Below, piece by piece: positions 5,691 to 14,301 of a stretch of 17,819 nt of DNA. The notes beneath the pieces were generated by a model that was not told the origin of the DNA, searched no databases, and worked only from the letters and a program-made list of their open reading frames with translations. This stretch comes from Veillonella sp. GTDB taxonomy: Bacteria; Bacillota_C; Negativicutes; Veillonellales; Veillonellaceae. A program made the translations under genes and the position numbers. The DNA lies in NCBI GenBank assembly GCA_018367495.1, contig JAGZGB010000034.1, positions 1-17,819 of the forward strand, given 5' to 3'. Positions within the stretch are counted from its first letter, which is position 1; the number at the start of each line of letters is the position of its first letter.

Positions 5691-8006
5691 TTACTTACGA
5701 TTGTCATTATTTCTATTATTATTTTGGCGACCACCATTGTTATGATTATTATTACGGTTATTATTACGGTTATTATTACGATCGTTGTTTCGACGTTGTC
5801 CGTTCTTATTTCTGTTTCGATTATTATCGTTATTCTTTGGCTTTTCTGGTTGTAATGCCTTTACAGATAAACCGATACGATTACGTTTTACATCAACAGA
5901 AATAATTTGAGCTTCAATGATATCGCCTACAGCCAGCACATCAAATGGATGTTGGCGACTGTTACAAAGTTCACTACGATGTAAAAGACCATTAGTTTTA
6001 AGACCAAAGTCTACAAAGGCACCAAAATCAACTACGTTGTGAACAGTACCTTTTACAACAGTACCAACTTGAATATCTTCAAGGCTTACTACATGTTTTC
6101 TAGTAAGCGGTGCTGGCAAATCTTCACGAGGGTCACGACCTGGTTTTGCCAAAGCCCCTAAGATATCTCGTACAGTCGGTACACCTGCATCCAATTTTCC
6201 GGCCATTTTTCCGGCATCAACAAGCGGTAATTTCACTTGTAACGCGTCCAGTTGCGCTTTGTCTTGCAAATCTTTCAAGGTAAAACCTAATTCACCAATA
6301 ATGCGTTCTGCCAATTCATAGGACTCTGGATGAACAGATGTATTATCTAATGGATTTTTACCGTGTTGCAAGCGAAGGAAACCGGCACATTGCGTGAAAG
6401 CCGCAGGACCTAAGCGAGGTACTTTCAACAATTCTTTACGGCTTTTAAATACACCATTCTCTTGACGGTATGCAACGATGTTTTTAGCTACTGTGCTAGA
6501 AATGCCTGCAATATGTTGCAAAATAGCAGGAGATGCAGTATTGAGCTCTACCCCAACGTGGTTTACTACAGTTTCAACGACTTGATCTAATGTATGAGTC
6601 AATTGTTTTTGATTTACGTCATGTTGGTATTGACCTACACCGATAGATTTAGGATCAATCTTAACAGACTCAGCCAATGGATCTTGTACACGCCGTGCAA
6701 TGGATACGGCACCGCGTATGGTTACGTCTAAATCTGGTAATTCATCGATAGCCAATTTAGAAGCAGAATATACAGATGCGCCTGCTTCATTGGTGATGAT
6801 GTAATGGCAGTCTAACTTTTCCTCTTCAATCATGGTGGAAGCAAACTGCTCGGTTTCATAGGATGCAGTACCATTACCAATAGATAAGAGAGTAACTTTG
6901 AACTTACGGATTTTATCAGCCAATACCTTTTGCGCTTCTTTGCGAAGCTTTTCACTATTCGTTAAATAGTAGGCACCGTAATCTAGCACATTACCTTGTT
7001 GGTCGATGATAGCCATCTTACAACCTGTACGGTAACCAGGGTCAAGGCCCATGATAACATGGCCTGCCAAAGGTGGCTGTAATAATAGGTTCTTAAGGTT
7101 TACACCGAATACCTTGATAGCTTGCTCATCCGCATTTTCCGTCAACTCATTGCGTATATCACGCTCTAGAGCAGGGAAAATTAGACGTTTGTACGCATCG
7201 GCTACTGCAGCCGCCTTATAGTCTGAGAAGATGGATTTTGGATTTTTCTCTAACTTTTGCACCATGTACGCAACATACGTATCACCTGGTACGGTAAGGG
7301 CTAATTTCAAAGCCCCTAATTTTTCACCGCGATTAACCGCCAAGATACGGTGAGACGGCATTTGACGAACCGGTTCAGCATATTCTGCGTATTGCAAGAA
7401 CTGTTGTTGTACCTCTTCATCACCAGTCAACTCAGCTTGAATAAAGCCTTCGTTCCACATCTTTTTACGCAAGTAGGCACGGAAGTCTGCACTATCGCTG
7501 ACAATTTCCGCTACGATATCTGACGCACCTTGAATAGCGTCCTCTGGAGTTGGCACCTCTTCCGTTACAAATTCTTTAGCAATCTCAAGGGGATCACCAG
7601 AGGTAACTGTATCGTTAAGGATCATTTCCGCTAACGGCTCCAACCCACGTTCACGGGCAATCATAGCACGGGTACGTTTCTTAGGACGATACGGCAAATA
7701 CAAATCCTCTAACTCTTGAAGCTTTGTTGCTGCTCCTAAGGACTTCATTAACTCGTCGGTCATCTTTTCTTGCTCTGTAATAGATGCAATGATTTCTTGA
7801 CGACGTGTTTCCAAGTTACGCAAGTATTTAATACGTTCTTCAATGGTACGTAATTGCTCATCTTGCAATTCGCCTGTTACCTCTTTACGGTAACGCGCAA
7901 TAAATGGCACCGTATTGCCTTCGTCCAATAATTCTACGGCAGCTTGCACCTGCTTTGGCTTAACATTTAATTCACTGCCAATAATGGCAAACATTCTTTC
8001 ACTCAT
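5691..8006 (-). CDS. tex: Tex-family transcription accessory protein (S1 RNA-binding)
   Basis: Cytoplasmic nucleic-acid-binding protein of the Tex/Spt6-like family, linked to transcription and RNA handling. The 771 residues show the usual order: N-terminal helical region with VPFIARYRKEVTGELQDEQL (33-52), LYLPYRPKKRTRA, an YqgF/RNase H-like domain beginning near GLDPGYRTGCK, helix-hairpin-helix segments (LLKVPRLGPAAFTQCAGFLR), and an S1 domain at about 646-716 with GTVHNVVDFGAFVDFG. The last 47 residues (725-771) are an Asn/Arg-rich low-complexity tail, in addition to the usual Tex domains. The ATG at 8004-8006 overlaps the folA stop (ATGA), so translation is probably coupled. Ends at the 5621-5660 terminator. 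Confidence 0.95.
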   Translation of the reverse strand: MSERMFAIIGSELNVKPKQVQAAVELLDEGNTVPFIARYRKEVTGELQDEQLRTIEERIKYLRNLETRRQEIIASITEQEKMTDELMKSLGAATKLQELEDLYLPYRPKKRTRAMIARERGLEPLAEMILNDTVTSGDPLEIAKEFVTEEVPTPEDAIQGASDIVAEIVSDSADFRAYLRKKMWNEGFIQAELTGDEEVQQQFLQYAEYAEPVRQMPSHRILAVNRGEKLGALKLALTVPGDTYVAYMVQKLEKNPKSIFSDYKAAAVADAYKRLIFPALERDIRNELTENADEQAIKVFGVNLKNLLLQPPLAGHVIMGLDPGYRTGCKMAIIDQQGNVLDYGAYYLTNSEKLRKEAQKVLADKIRKFKVTLLSIGNGTASYETEQFASTMIEEEKLDCHYIITNEAGASVYSASKLAIDELPDLDVTIRGAVSIARRVQDPLAESVKIDPKSIGVGQYQHDVNQKQLTHTLDQVVETVVNHVGVELNTASPAILQHIAGISSTVAKNIVAYRQENGVFKSRKELLKVPRLGPAAFTQCAGFLRLQHGKNPLDNTSVHPESYELAERIIGELGFTLKDLQDKAQLDALQVKLPLVDAGKMAGKLDAGVPTVRDILGALAKPGRDPREDLPAPLTRKHVVSLEDIQVGTVVKGTVHNVVDFGAFVDFGLKTNGLLHRSELCNSRQHPFDVLAVGDIIEAQIISVDVKRNRIGLSVKALQPEKPKNNDNNRNRNKNGQRRNNDRNNNRNNNRNNNHNNGGRQNNNRNNDNRK
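5746..5781 (-). repeat. tex: 12-bp tandem repeat in the tex tail
   Basis: Three units of ttattattacgg (the last ends in a) run in frame and encode RNNN-type repeats of the Tex tail. Being in-frame multiples of 3, length changes would alter the tail without a frameshift. Confidence 0.7.
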
Positions 8007-8497
8007 TTAGATGCCTTTCTGCGATAGGTTACAAAACGATGAGGATATTTGTTCTTTTCATCCACCGCGCCGTCTACTACGGAATCAATGGTGAAAGCCT
8101 CTTCCGGAAACTCTGGGAAAAATGCATCCCCTTCACATTCGTAGTCTACTTCTGTAATGTACATCGTATCCACGTAAGGCAAGAAAGCCTCATATACTTG
8201 AGCACCACCGATAACATAAGCCGCATCAAGAGCACGTGCCGCTTCTGCAGCCGCCTTAGGACTATGGAAAATCTTAACCCCTTCTGGTGCATCAAAGCCC
8301 TTATCACGAGTAATTACCCAGTGCTCACGATTTGGCAATAAGAACGGCAAACTTTCAAAGGTCTTACGTCCCATAATGATGACATGACCTGTAGTTTTTT
8401 CTTTAAAGAATTTTAAATCATTCGGCAAGTGCCAAATCAAGGTATTATCTTTACCGATCACACGATTATGTGCTACGGCTACGATTAATGCTAACAT
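8003..8497 (-). CDS. folA: Dihydrofolate reductase
   Basis: Reduces dihydrofolate to tetrahydrofolate with NADPH; target of trimethoprim. The length of 164 residues is normal. Seen: LIVAVAHNRVIGKD at the start, WHLPNDLKFFK at 22-32 with the catalytic acid Asp27, MGRKTFES at 42-49 (NADPH binding), and YVIGGAQVYEAFLP from 94 with the conserved Gly-Gly. GAGG 7 bases before the ATG at 8495-8497 sets the start. It lies 127 bases after thyA with no terminator, so it likely shares that transcript and regenerates the dihydrofolate made by ThyA. Its TGA overlaps the tex ATG. Confidence 0.96.
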   Translation of the reverse strand: MLALIVAVAHNRVIGKDNTLIWHLPNDLKFFKEKTTGHVIIMGRKTFESLPFLLPNREHWVITRDKGFDAPEGVKIFHSPKAAAEAARALDAAYVIGGAQVYEAFLPYVDTMYITEVDYECEGDAFFPEFPEEAFTIDSVVDGAVDEKNKYPHRFVTYRRKASK

Positions 8498-8514
8498 ACT
8501 GGCCTCTTTCAGTT

Positions 8515-8644
8515 CATACTATACGGCAACAGTTATAAATTATGCTATATAACAATTGTCATGAACACCTATATGGCAATAGCCATACATATTATGCTAT
8601 TTAACAAGGGTCATGAATGCTATGCTATACAGCAACAGTCATGG
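8515..8644 (-). repeat. Five imperfect ~26-bp repeats of the thyA 3' end
   Basis: Taking the CTAT core as anchor, copies begin at 8519, 8545, 8569, 8597 and 8625 (steps 26, 24, 28, 28). On the minus strand the first, at the thyA end, reads ATGACTGTTGCTGTATAG and codes MTVAV-stop. The others read MTLVK-stop, MAIAI-stop, MTIVI-stop and ITVAV-stop when read in the same register. Four copies fill almost the whole thyA-folA gap. The copy at 8569 also contains a small inverted repeat (TATGGC-AATA-GCCATA). Confidence 0.75.
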
Positions 8645-9416
8645 ATAATTTACCTAAATGTTCATACCCATCTAATGTAACGTCCTCTGGTGTGAAATCA
8701 TAGAAGTCTTTTACTTCAGGATTCACAATAATTTTTGGAGCTGGCAACGCTTGATCACGACGCGCCAATTGCTCGCGTAATGCTTCTACATGGTTTTCAT
8801 AGACATGAGCATTGTTGATAACATGAGTAAATTTACCAGGTTTAAGACCTGTTACTTGAGCGATCATACATTGTAATGCTGCATATTGAGCGGTATTGAA
8901 TGGAACACCAAGACCCATATCGCCACTGCGTTGGATGAGCATGCAGTTCAAGTGTCCATCAGCTACATCCCATAATGTTTCATACGCACATGGTTGCAAT
9001 GCCATATCATCTAAATCTTCAATATTCCATAAAGTGACAATCATACGACGGCTATCAGGATCTTCCTTGATTGTCTTGATGAGATTATCAAGTTGTTTAT
9101 ACTTTGCAATTTGGTAACCATAGGCCTTACCAATGGTGCCGTCTTCACGCATCCACTCATCCCATACACGCACGTTCATTTCTTGTAATTTGCGTACATC
9201 GTTAGATTGCATCTGCCAAATCCATAACAATTCTTTTACCGCCGTTTTGAAAGCTACAAATTTTGTAGTCAAAATTGGAAATTCCTCTTGCAAGTCAAAT
9301 TGCATAATTTGATGTGGCAATTTATAGGTTGCAATACCCGTACGGTTTTGACCATACGTGCCATGTTCTAAAATATTTTCAATAATACCGAGGTATTGTG
9401 TATCTGCTAGACTCAT
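8625..9416 (-). CDS. thyA: Thymidylate synthase (folate-dependent, ThyA type)
   Basis: Methylates dUMP to dTMP with methylene-tetrahydrofolate, releasing dihydrofolate for FolA. The 263 residues match the family length. Visible: RTG at 25-27, KELLW with Glu62, DSRR at 121-124 (phosphate-binding arginines from the partner subunit), nucleophile Cys143 in LQPCAYET (the more common form is LPPCH, so Ala replaces the His after Cys), QRSGD at 162-166 with Asp166, PFN with Asn174, and NNAHVY with His204 and Tyr206. The C terminus MTVAV fits the usual hydrophobic end that folds over the active site. The open frame extends 24 codons further, but ATG 9414-9416 is chosen: AGGGGG sits just before it. Tandem repeats lie on both flanks. 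Confidence 0.95.
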   Translation of the reverse strand: MSLADTQYLGIIENILEHGTYGQNRTGIATYKLPHQIMQFDLQEEFPILTTKFVAFKTAVKELLWIWQMQSNDVRKLQEMNVRVWDEWMREDGTIGKAYGYQIAKYKQLDNLIKTIKEDPDSRRMIVTLWNIEDLDDMALQPCAYETLWDVADGHLNCMLIQRSGDMGLGVPFNTAQYAALQCMIAQVTGLKPGKFTHVINNAHVYENHVEALREQLARRDQALPAPKIIVNPEVKDFYDFTPEDVTLDGYEHLGKLSMTVAV

Positions 9417-9472
9417 ATGTCCCCCTAAATCTATATATAATACGTCGAATAATACTAACCTATATCTTACAA

Positions 9473-9516
9473 TATATAGTACTATCATACTAAAAAATAC
9501 ATAGTACTACCATATA
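9473..9516. repeat. Two 25-bp direct repeats with TAGTACTA palindromes, recQ-thyA gap
   Basis: ATAYATAGTACTAYCATA occurs at 9473-9490 and 9498-9515, each centred on the palindrome TAGTACTA (9477-9484, 9502-9509), 25 bases apart. They lie 57-100 bases upstream of the thyA start. They could be an operator pair or a small tandem duplication; no clean promoter was found close by. Confidence 0.5.
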
Positions 9517-9530
9517 TACAGTAAAATTTA

Positions 9531-11396
9531 TTATCCCTTATATTCTGCAATGGCCTGCAAAAAACTGAGGCCATATTTTTTTAATTTCGCTTCCCCTACA
9601 CCCTTAACATTACCAAATTCACCTAATGTTGTGGGTCGTAAATTGGCTAGGTCAATAAGTACTGTATCGGGGAAGATAAGATATGGTCGAAGCCCTGCCT
9701 TTTCGGCTAAACGCTTGCGATGTTGTCGTAAATGTTCAAATAAACCACTCGACCCAGAACTAGATTTGCCTCGTGATGTAGTAGACGTAGACCGACTAGT
9801 TCGAGATGGTACAGACACATGTTGCCTAATTTCCTCCACCTCTTTATGCCCAGCCAGGACCTCCTCAGCACCAGCCGTCAAGGATAGCACAGGATACTTA
9901 CCGGAAGAACTACGCAAATAACCAGAAGCTACAAATTGTTGGATGAGCCCTTTAATAGATTTCTCGTCTACATCGCTTAGCAACCCAAATACAGGGAGTG
10001 CATCGTGGCCTGCTCGCATAATACGGTCAGTTCGCTCACCGCGCACAATAGAAGTAATCATAGAAGCACCATAGCGTTCATCAGTGCCCATAATAGCACG
10101 GAAAATAGCCTTCGCCTCTTTTGTTACATTGACCTTATCACCGGAGCCTTTACAGGAACTACAATTATCGCAAGTAGTCCAAACAGTGCTTTCACCAAAA
10201 TAGTTAAGCATATATTTACGTAAGCAATTACTGCAGAAACAGTAGTCAATCATAGACTGTAACTTGCGGAGTTCCACCTCTTGTCGCTCAGGCGTCTCGA
10301 TGGACTGTTCAATCAAATACTTATGAACTTGTACATCCTGCCCACTGTAGAGCAAGATACATTCTGCAGGAGCCCCATCGCGACCTGCACGGCCTGCCTC
10401 TTGATAGTAGGACTCCATGTTGCGTGGCATTTGGTAATGCAACACATAGCGCACATTACTCTTGTCGATGCCCATACCAAAAGCATTGGTAGCCACCATG
10501 ACCTGCAGTTTATCGTCTGCATAAGCGTTTTGCATCTCACGGCGCACCTCATCGCTGAGACCTCCATGATAATGGCCCACCTTAATGCCTGCACGGGTTA
10601 GATTTTCATACACTCGATCTACATCCTTACGCGTCGCACAATAGATAATACCATTTTCGTTGGCATGTTGCCGCACATAGTGAACCACATAATCCATGCG
10701 CTTTGGTGTACGGATGACAGAGAAGGATAAATTAGGCCGATCAAAGCCCGTTACGTACACATTCGCATTATCTAAACCTAATAGTTTCTTGATATCATTT
10801 TCTACATATTTCGTCGCCGTCGCCGTGAAAGCACCTACAATAGGCCTTTTAGGCAGTGAATTCAGCCACTCACCGATAAGGCGATAGGACGGTCTAAAGT
10901 CATGGCCCCACTCGGAGATACAATGAGCCTCGTCCACAATGACTTGAGCAATAGGCAACGCGCGTAGCACATTACAGAAGAAATTAGAGCCTAGTCGCTC
11001 CGGTGCAATATATAAGAGTTTAATCTTACCACTACGCACTTCGTACATCGTTTTATTAAACTCCGCTTGTGTGAGCGTACTATTGATGAGCGCCGCTGGA
11101 ATGTTCTGCACCAAAAGACCATCTACTTGGTCTTTCATAAGAGAAATCAGTGGTGAAAACACGATAGTAAGCCCCGCCTTGCAGAGTGCAGGTATCTGAA
11201 AACAGATAGACTTACCAGCCCCCGTCGGCATAATGCCAATTACATCTTCATTGCGTAATAAGGATGCAATGGGAGCCTCTTGAGCCGGTCTAAAGGAGGT
11301 GTACCCAAAGTAAGTTTCTAGCATGCGTAGTGCTTGTTGTTTTGTCACAACTGGTTGTTTTAGATTTTCTTGTTTTCTTGTCCCCTGTTGATCCAT
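9531..11396 (-). CDS. recQ: ATP-dependent DNA helicase RecQ
   Basis: 3'-5' DNA helicase of recombination and replication repair. The 621 residues have the full bacterial layout: motif 0 FRPAQ (35-39), Walker A MPTGAGKS (56-63), DEAH box (155-158) followed by the aromatic loop, TATAT motif III (191-195), helicase C-terminal part with ATNAFGMGIDK (302-312) and QEAGRAGRDG (332-341). The RQC zinc site shows Cys391, Cys409, Cys412 and Cys415 around YFGE. An HRDC domain closes the protein (about 548-618, LFEHLRQHRKRLAEKAG). A Ser/Thr-rich linker precedes HRDC. GGGGG before the ATG at 11394-11396 is the ribosome site. There is no terminator before thyA, 114 bases on, so read-through is possible. Confidence 0.96.
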   Translation of the reverse strand: MDQQGTRKQENLKQPVVTKQQALRMLETYFGYTSFRPAQEAPIASLLRNEDVIGIMPTGAGKSICFQIPALCKAGLTIVFSPLISLMKDQVDGLLVQNIPAALINSTLTQAEFNKTMYEVRSGKIKLLYIAPERLGSNFFCNVLRALPIAQVIVDEAHCISEWGHDFRPSYRLIGEWLNSLPKRPIVGAFTATATKYVENDIKKLLGLDNANVYVTGFDRPNLSFSVIRTPKRMDYVVHYVRQHANENGIIYCATRKDVDRVYENLTRAGIKVGHYHGGLSDEVRREMQNAYADDKLQVMVATNAFGMGIDKSNVRYVLHYQMPRNMESYYQEAGRAGRDGAPAECILLYSGQDVQVHKYLIEQSIETPERQEVELRKLQSMIDYCFCSNCLRKYMLNYFGESTVWTTCDNCSSCKGSGDKVNVTKEAKAIFRAIMGTDERYGASMITSIVRGERTDRIMRAGHDALPVFGLLSDVDEKSIKGLIQQFVASGYLRSSSGKYPVLSLTAGAEEVLAGHKEVEEIRQHVSVPSRTSRSTSTTSRGKSSSGSSGLFEHLRQHRKRLAEKAGLRPYLIFPDTVLIDLANLRPTTLGEFGNVKGVGEAKLKKYGLSFLQAIAEYKG

Positions 11397-11582
11397 GAGT
11401 ACCCCCTTTCACGTGTCATTTTTCCATTCTATTATTTTATCATATTTCGAGTATTTTCGGTTTATTAGTATATACGATTTATAGGTTAACCGTCTAATGC
11501 CCAAGATGAAAGTATATGCTTAAAATTCGTATAGAAATCAATACAATCTCACCAAATTTTTACACTCTAAAGCACTAATATA

Positions 11583-11607
11583 TGGTACAATAGGAATTAT
11601 TTATAAT
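11583..11607 (+). promoter_or_regulatory. Likely putP promoter region
   Basis: Two -10-like boxes: TGGTACAAT (extended -10, 11583-11591) and TATAAT (11602-11607). Neither has a convincing -35. They lie 40-65 bases before the putP ATG in the 253-base gap shared with the divergent recQ. The rest of the gap is AT-rich with no other feature I can name. Confidence 0.45.
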
Positions 11608-11649
11608 ACTATAGAATGGAACTACAACCTAAGGAGGTCTTATATAGGC

Positions 11650-13137
11650 ATGACACAAGACAACTTAATGATTATCATCGCCTTTGCCTTATACCTAGGA
11701 CTCATGATGTATATTGGGGTCTACTATTACAGAAAATCTAACAGCATTGGTGATTACATTCTCGGTGGCCGACAACTAGGACCATGGATTACAGCACTTA
11801 GTGCAGAAGCATCAGATATGAGTGGTTGGATGCTCATGGGTGTGCCTGGCCTAGCGTATACTACGGGGATTTCTGGTGTATGGATTGCCGTAGGTCTCAC
11901 ATTAGGCACATGGGCAAACTGGAAGTTTGTTTCTAGACGCTTGCGTAACCATACTGAGGTAGCTAGTGACAGTTTAACTTTACCGGACTATTTGAAAAAT
12001 CGTTTCCACGATCAATCTCATTCGGTAGCCGTTATCTCCGCCCTATTTATCTTGATTTTCTTCTTGATTTATACATCATCAGGATTCGTAGCAGGTGGCA
12101 AACTGTTCAACACCATCTTTGGTCTTGATTACACTGTATCTCTATTTATTACAGCGGGTATCGTCGTATTCTACACATTCCTCGGCGGCTTTCTCGCCGT
12201 ATCTTGGACAGATTGTATCCAAGGGGCATTGATGTTCTTCGCTATCTTAGCGGTACCAATTACAGCTGCCATGTTTATGGGTGGTCCTATTGAAACATTC
12301 CAACTCATTCAACACGAGTTTCCTCAAGGACTTAGCCTATTCGGTGATCCATCTGATTGGTTCACTTGGGTTATTGGCTTGATTTCTTCTCTTGGTTGGG
12401 GGCTTGGCTACTTCGGTCAACCTCATATCCTCGTAAGATTCATGGCTATCTCTGATGCTAAAGAGCTTAAGAAATCTACAAACATCGCCATGGTTTGGGT
12501 TATCTTATCCCTTATGGCGGCCATTGCAGTTGGCCTCATCGGTCACGTATATATGCTGCCAGATAAATTGGTAGGCACTGATGCAGAAACTGTATTCCTT
12601 ATCATGACAGAGCGTCTCTTTACACCATTTGTAGCAGGTCTCATCTGGTCTGCAGTACTCGCAGCTATCATGAGTACTGCATCTGCCCAGTTATTAGTAA
12701 CAGCCTCTGCCATTTCTAATGACTTCTATGCGAATATCATTCATCCTAAAGCGAGTGATAAGGAGCTAGTACTCGTAAGTCGTATCGTAGTACTTCTAGT
12801 TGCATTAATAGCCATCTATATGGCAATGGATCCAGATAGCTACATCTTAACCATGGTTGCCTATGCATGGGCAGGCTTTGGTGCTGCCTTTGGTCCAGCT
12901 ATCTTGTTCTCCTTATTCTGGAAACGCATGACACGTCATGGCTGTATCGCGGGTATCGTCGTAGGTGGTTTAACCGTACTCATTTGGAAACAATTTGGAT
13001 TCCTCGGCCTTTACGAAATCGTGCCAGGCTTCATCTTCTCTTCTATCGCGATCTATGTAGTGAGTATCATGGGTAAATTACCTCCTCGTCCAGTTCTTAA
13101 GGACTATCGCGAAGCAGAAAAAATGCATGTTCTATAA
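11650..13137 (+). CDS. putP: Sodium/proline symporter
   Basis: Inner-membrane Na+-coupled transporter of the solute:sodium symporter family; proline import is the best guess. The 495 residues hold about 12-13 hydrophobic segments. Signature stretches near the N terminus match PutP closely: LGGRQLGPWITALSAEASDM at about 38-57 followed by SGWMLMGVPG, and YTFLGGFLAVSWTD near 178-191. AAGGAGGT at 11631-11638 precedes the ATG by 11 bases. The gene stands alone between the divergent recQ and the convergent WYL regulator, and ends at a strong terminator. Other family members carry pantothenate, sugars or other solutes, but the match to PutP signatures makes proline more likely. Confidence 0.9.
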   Translation: MTQDNLMIIIAFALYLGLMMYIGVYYYRKSNSIGDYILGGRQLGPWITALSAEASDMSGWMLMGVPGLAYTTGISGVWIAVGLTLGTWANWKFVSRRLRNHTEVASDSLTLPDYLKNRFHDQSHSVAVISALFILIFFLIYTSSGFVAGGKLFNTIFGLDYTVSLFITAGIVVFYTFLGGFLAVSWTDCIQGALMFFAILAVPITAAMFMGGPIETFQLIQHEFPQGLSLFGDPSDWFTWVIGLISSLGWGLGYFGQPHILVRFMAISDAKELKKSTNIAMVWVILSLMAAIAVGLIGHVYMLPDKLVGTDAETVFLIMTERLFTPFVAGLIWSAVLAAIMSTASAQLLVTASAISNDFYANIIHPKASDKELVLVSRIVVLLVALIAIYMAMDPDSYILTMVAYAWAGFGAAFGPAILFSLFWKRMTRHGCIAGIVVGGLTVLIWKQFGFLGLYEIVPGFIFSSIAIYVVSIMGKLPPRPVLKDYREAEKMHVL

Positions 13138-13169
13138 ATTAGAAATCGGACGTTTAAAATAGCATACAT

Positions 13170-13213
13170 AAAAAAAGAGCTAGTTGATTCAACGATCAAC
13201 TAGCTCTTTTTTT
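13170..13213. terminator. Bidirectional terminator between putP and the WYL regulator
   Basis: GAGCTAGTTGAT (13177-13188) pairs perfectly with ATCAACTAGCTC (13195-13206) over a 6-base loop, flanked by seven A and seven T. It serves both convergent genes and overlaps the last bases of the regulator's stop codon. Confidence 0.93.
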
Positions 13214-14240
13214 ATGAGTATTGTGCTAAGCCTTCCTTAATAGCTTCTTTCACTTCTGCTACCAAGGATGCTGGTGAAAGTACTTTCACACTTTGCATAT
13301 ATTGAAGTGCCCAATACTTAAAGGCATCATGATTTACACGTACACGGCATACAACATCATCAGATGTGACGTTAGTAAATTCCACATTGCCATCAAACCA
13401 ATCTAAAATTTGGTTTACAATAGACCGCTTTGCCTTAAAACTTACGGTAACGGATTCACCGCCGAACATGTAAATATGTTCTTTTACATATTGTGATACA
13501 TTAAAGGTGCGTTGCTGGTTATAGCCCTTTATCTCCCGTAAAGGTTTTCTACGTTCGCTCAGCACCGTAATGTGTGCAATTCGATCGACACGCAATGTAG
13601 ACATGTCATCATAATTTTCGTGGTTTCCAACAAGATAATAGTGTCCCCGATTCATAACTAATTGGAAGGGATTGAATACATACTTTCGCTCCTTATTATC
13701 TGGACCGAGATTGATATGTAATCGTTTATCCACGTCAGGTTGGCAATAAGCCAAGGAAATTTTTCTCCCCTTTTGTATTGCTTCCTCTATGAGATCAATA
13801 TTAAGGAATAAGTCCTGACTCCTATGAAGGTAACCCGTAGCACTTTCAATATCAATACCATGGGGCTTGAAATGAGAGCTACCCAATTTAGCAACACGAC
13901 TAATCAAATCCTTACGTTGAGATGCGGTGATATGACGAGACGCCAATATACCATCAATTAATAATCTCAATTCTGAATCCTCAAAAGTATGAATCATATA
14001 AAAATCAGTACGGCGAATAGTACCATCTGCTCCTACGGCAGATTCTTCACATTGAATACCAAAATCACCAGATTCATATAAATCATTTAAATGACGGCCT
14101 AAGGTCTTCCGATCGACGGATACCTCGTACCGCTCGGCTAATATACTGCGAATCTCTTCTTGAGATAAAGTATGATTAGCATCCGTTTCACTTTTCAGGA
14201 TCTCTAGTATATATACTAGAACGGCCTTCTTAGATGCCAT
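13212..14240 (-). CDS. WYL-domain transcription regulator
   Basis: DNA-binding regulator of 342 residues. An N-terminal winged helix-turn-helix (about 1-75) contains LSQEEIRSILAERYEVSVDR and KTLGRHLNDL as the likely recognition region. A WYL domain (about 145-230) shows the family pattern in FNPFQLVMNRGHYYLVG and STLRVDRIAHI, and a C-terminal WCX-like part follows. WYL domains are known to bind ligands such as nucleic acids or nucleotides; the ligand here is unknown. AAAAGGAG 6 bases before the ATG at 14238-14240 sets the start. An inverted repeat 38-54 bases upstream may be its own operator. Targets are not evident: neighbours are putP (convergent) and a methyltransferase gene. Confidence 0.88.
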   Translation of the reverse strand: MASKKAVLVYILEILKSETDANHTLSQEEIRSILAERYEVSVDRKTLGRHLNDLYESGDFGIQCEESAVGADGTIRRTDFYMIHTFEDSELRLLIDGILASRHITASQRKDLISRVAKLGSSHFKPHGIDIESATGYLHRSQDLFLNIDLIEEAIQKGRKISLAYCQPDVDKRLHINLGPDNKERKYVFNPFQLVMNRGHYYLVGNHENYDDMSTLRVDRIAHITVLSERRKPLREIKGYNQQRTFNVSQYVKEHIYMFGGESVTVSFKAKRSIVNQILDWFDGNVEFTNVTSDDVVCRVRVNHDAFKYWALQYMQSVKVLSPASLVAEVKEAIKEGLAQYS

Positions 14241-14277
14241 AAAAGACTCCTTTTACAAATAATACAATAAAAACAAC

Positions 14278-14294
14278 ATTGTAACTAATACAAT
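14278..14294. promoter_or_regulatory. Inverted repeat upstream of the WYL regulator
   Basis: ATTGTA (14278-14283) and TACAAT (14289-14294) with a 5-base spacer form a 17-base operator-like dyad, 38-54 bases before the start codon. Autoregulation is an inference. Confidence 0.4.
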
Positions 14295-14301
14295 TTATAA
14301 T

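Noticed and set aside
8515..8644. A CRISPR-like array
   Set aside because: Repeats are imperfect and contiguous with no unique spacers, and no cas genes are near; they are copies of the thyA end.
9417..9488. A 24-codon N-terminal extension of ThyA
   Set aside because: ThyA proteins begin close to the MSLADTQYL start, which has an AGGGGG site; the extension is AT-rich non-family sequence overlapping repeats.
9550..9921. Plus-strand open frames opposite recQ, Tex, the aldehyde dehydrogenase and the oxidoreductase
   Set aside because: They are antisense shadows of well-supported genes, without ribosome binding sites or protein-family signals.
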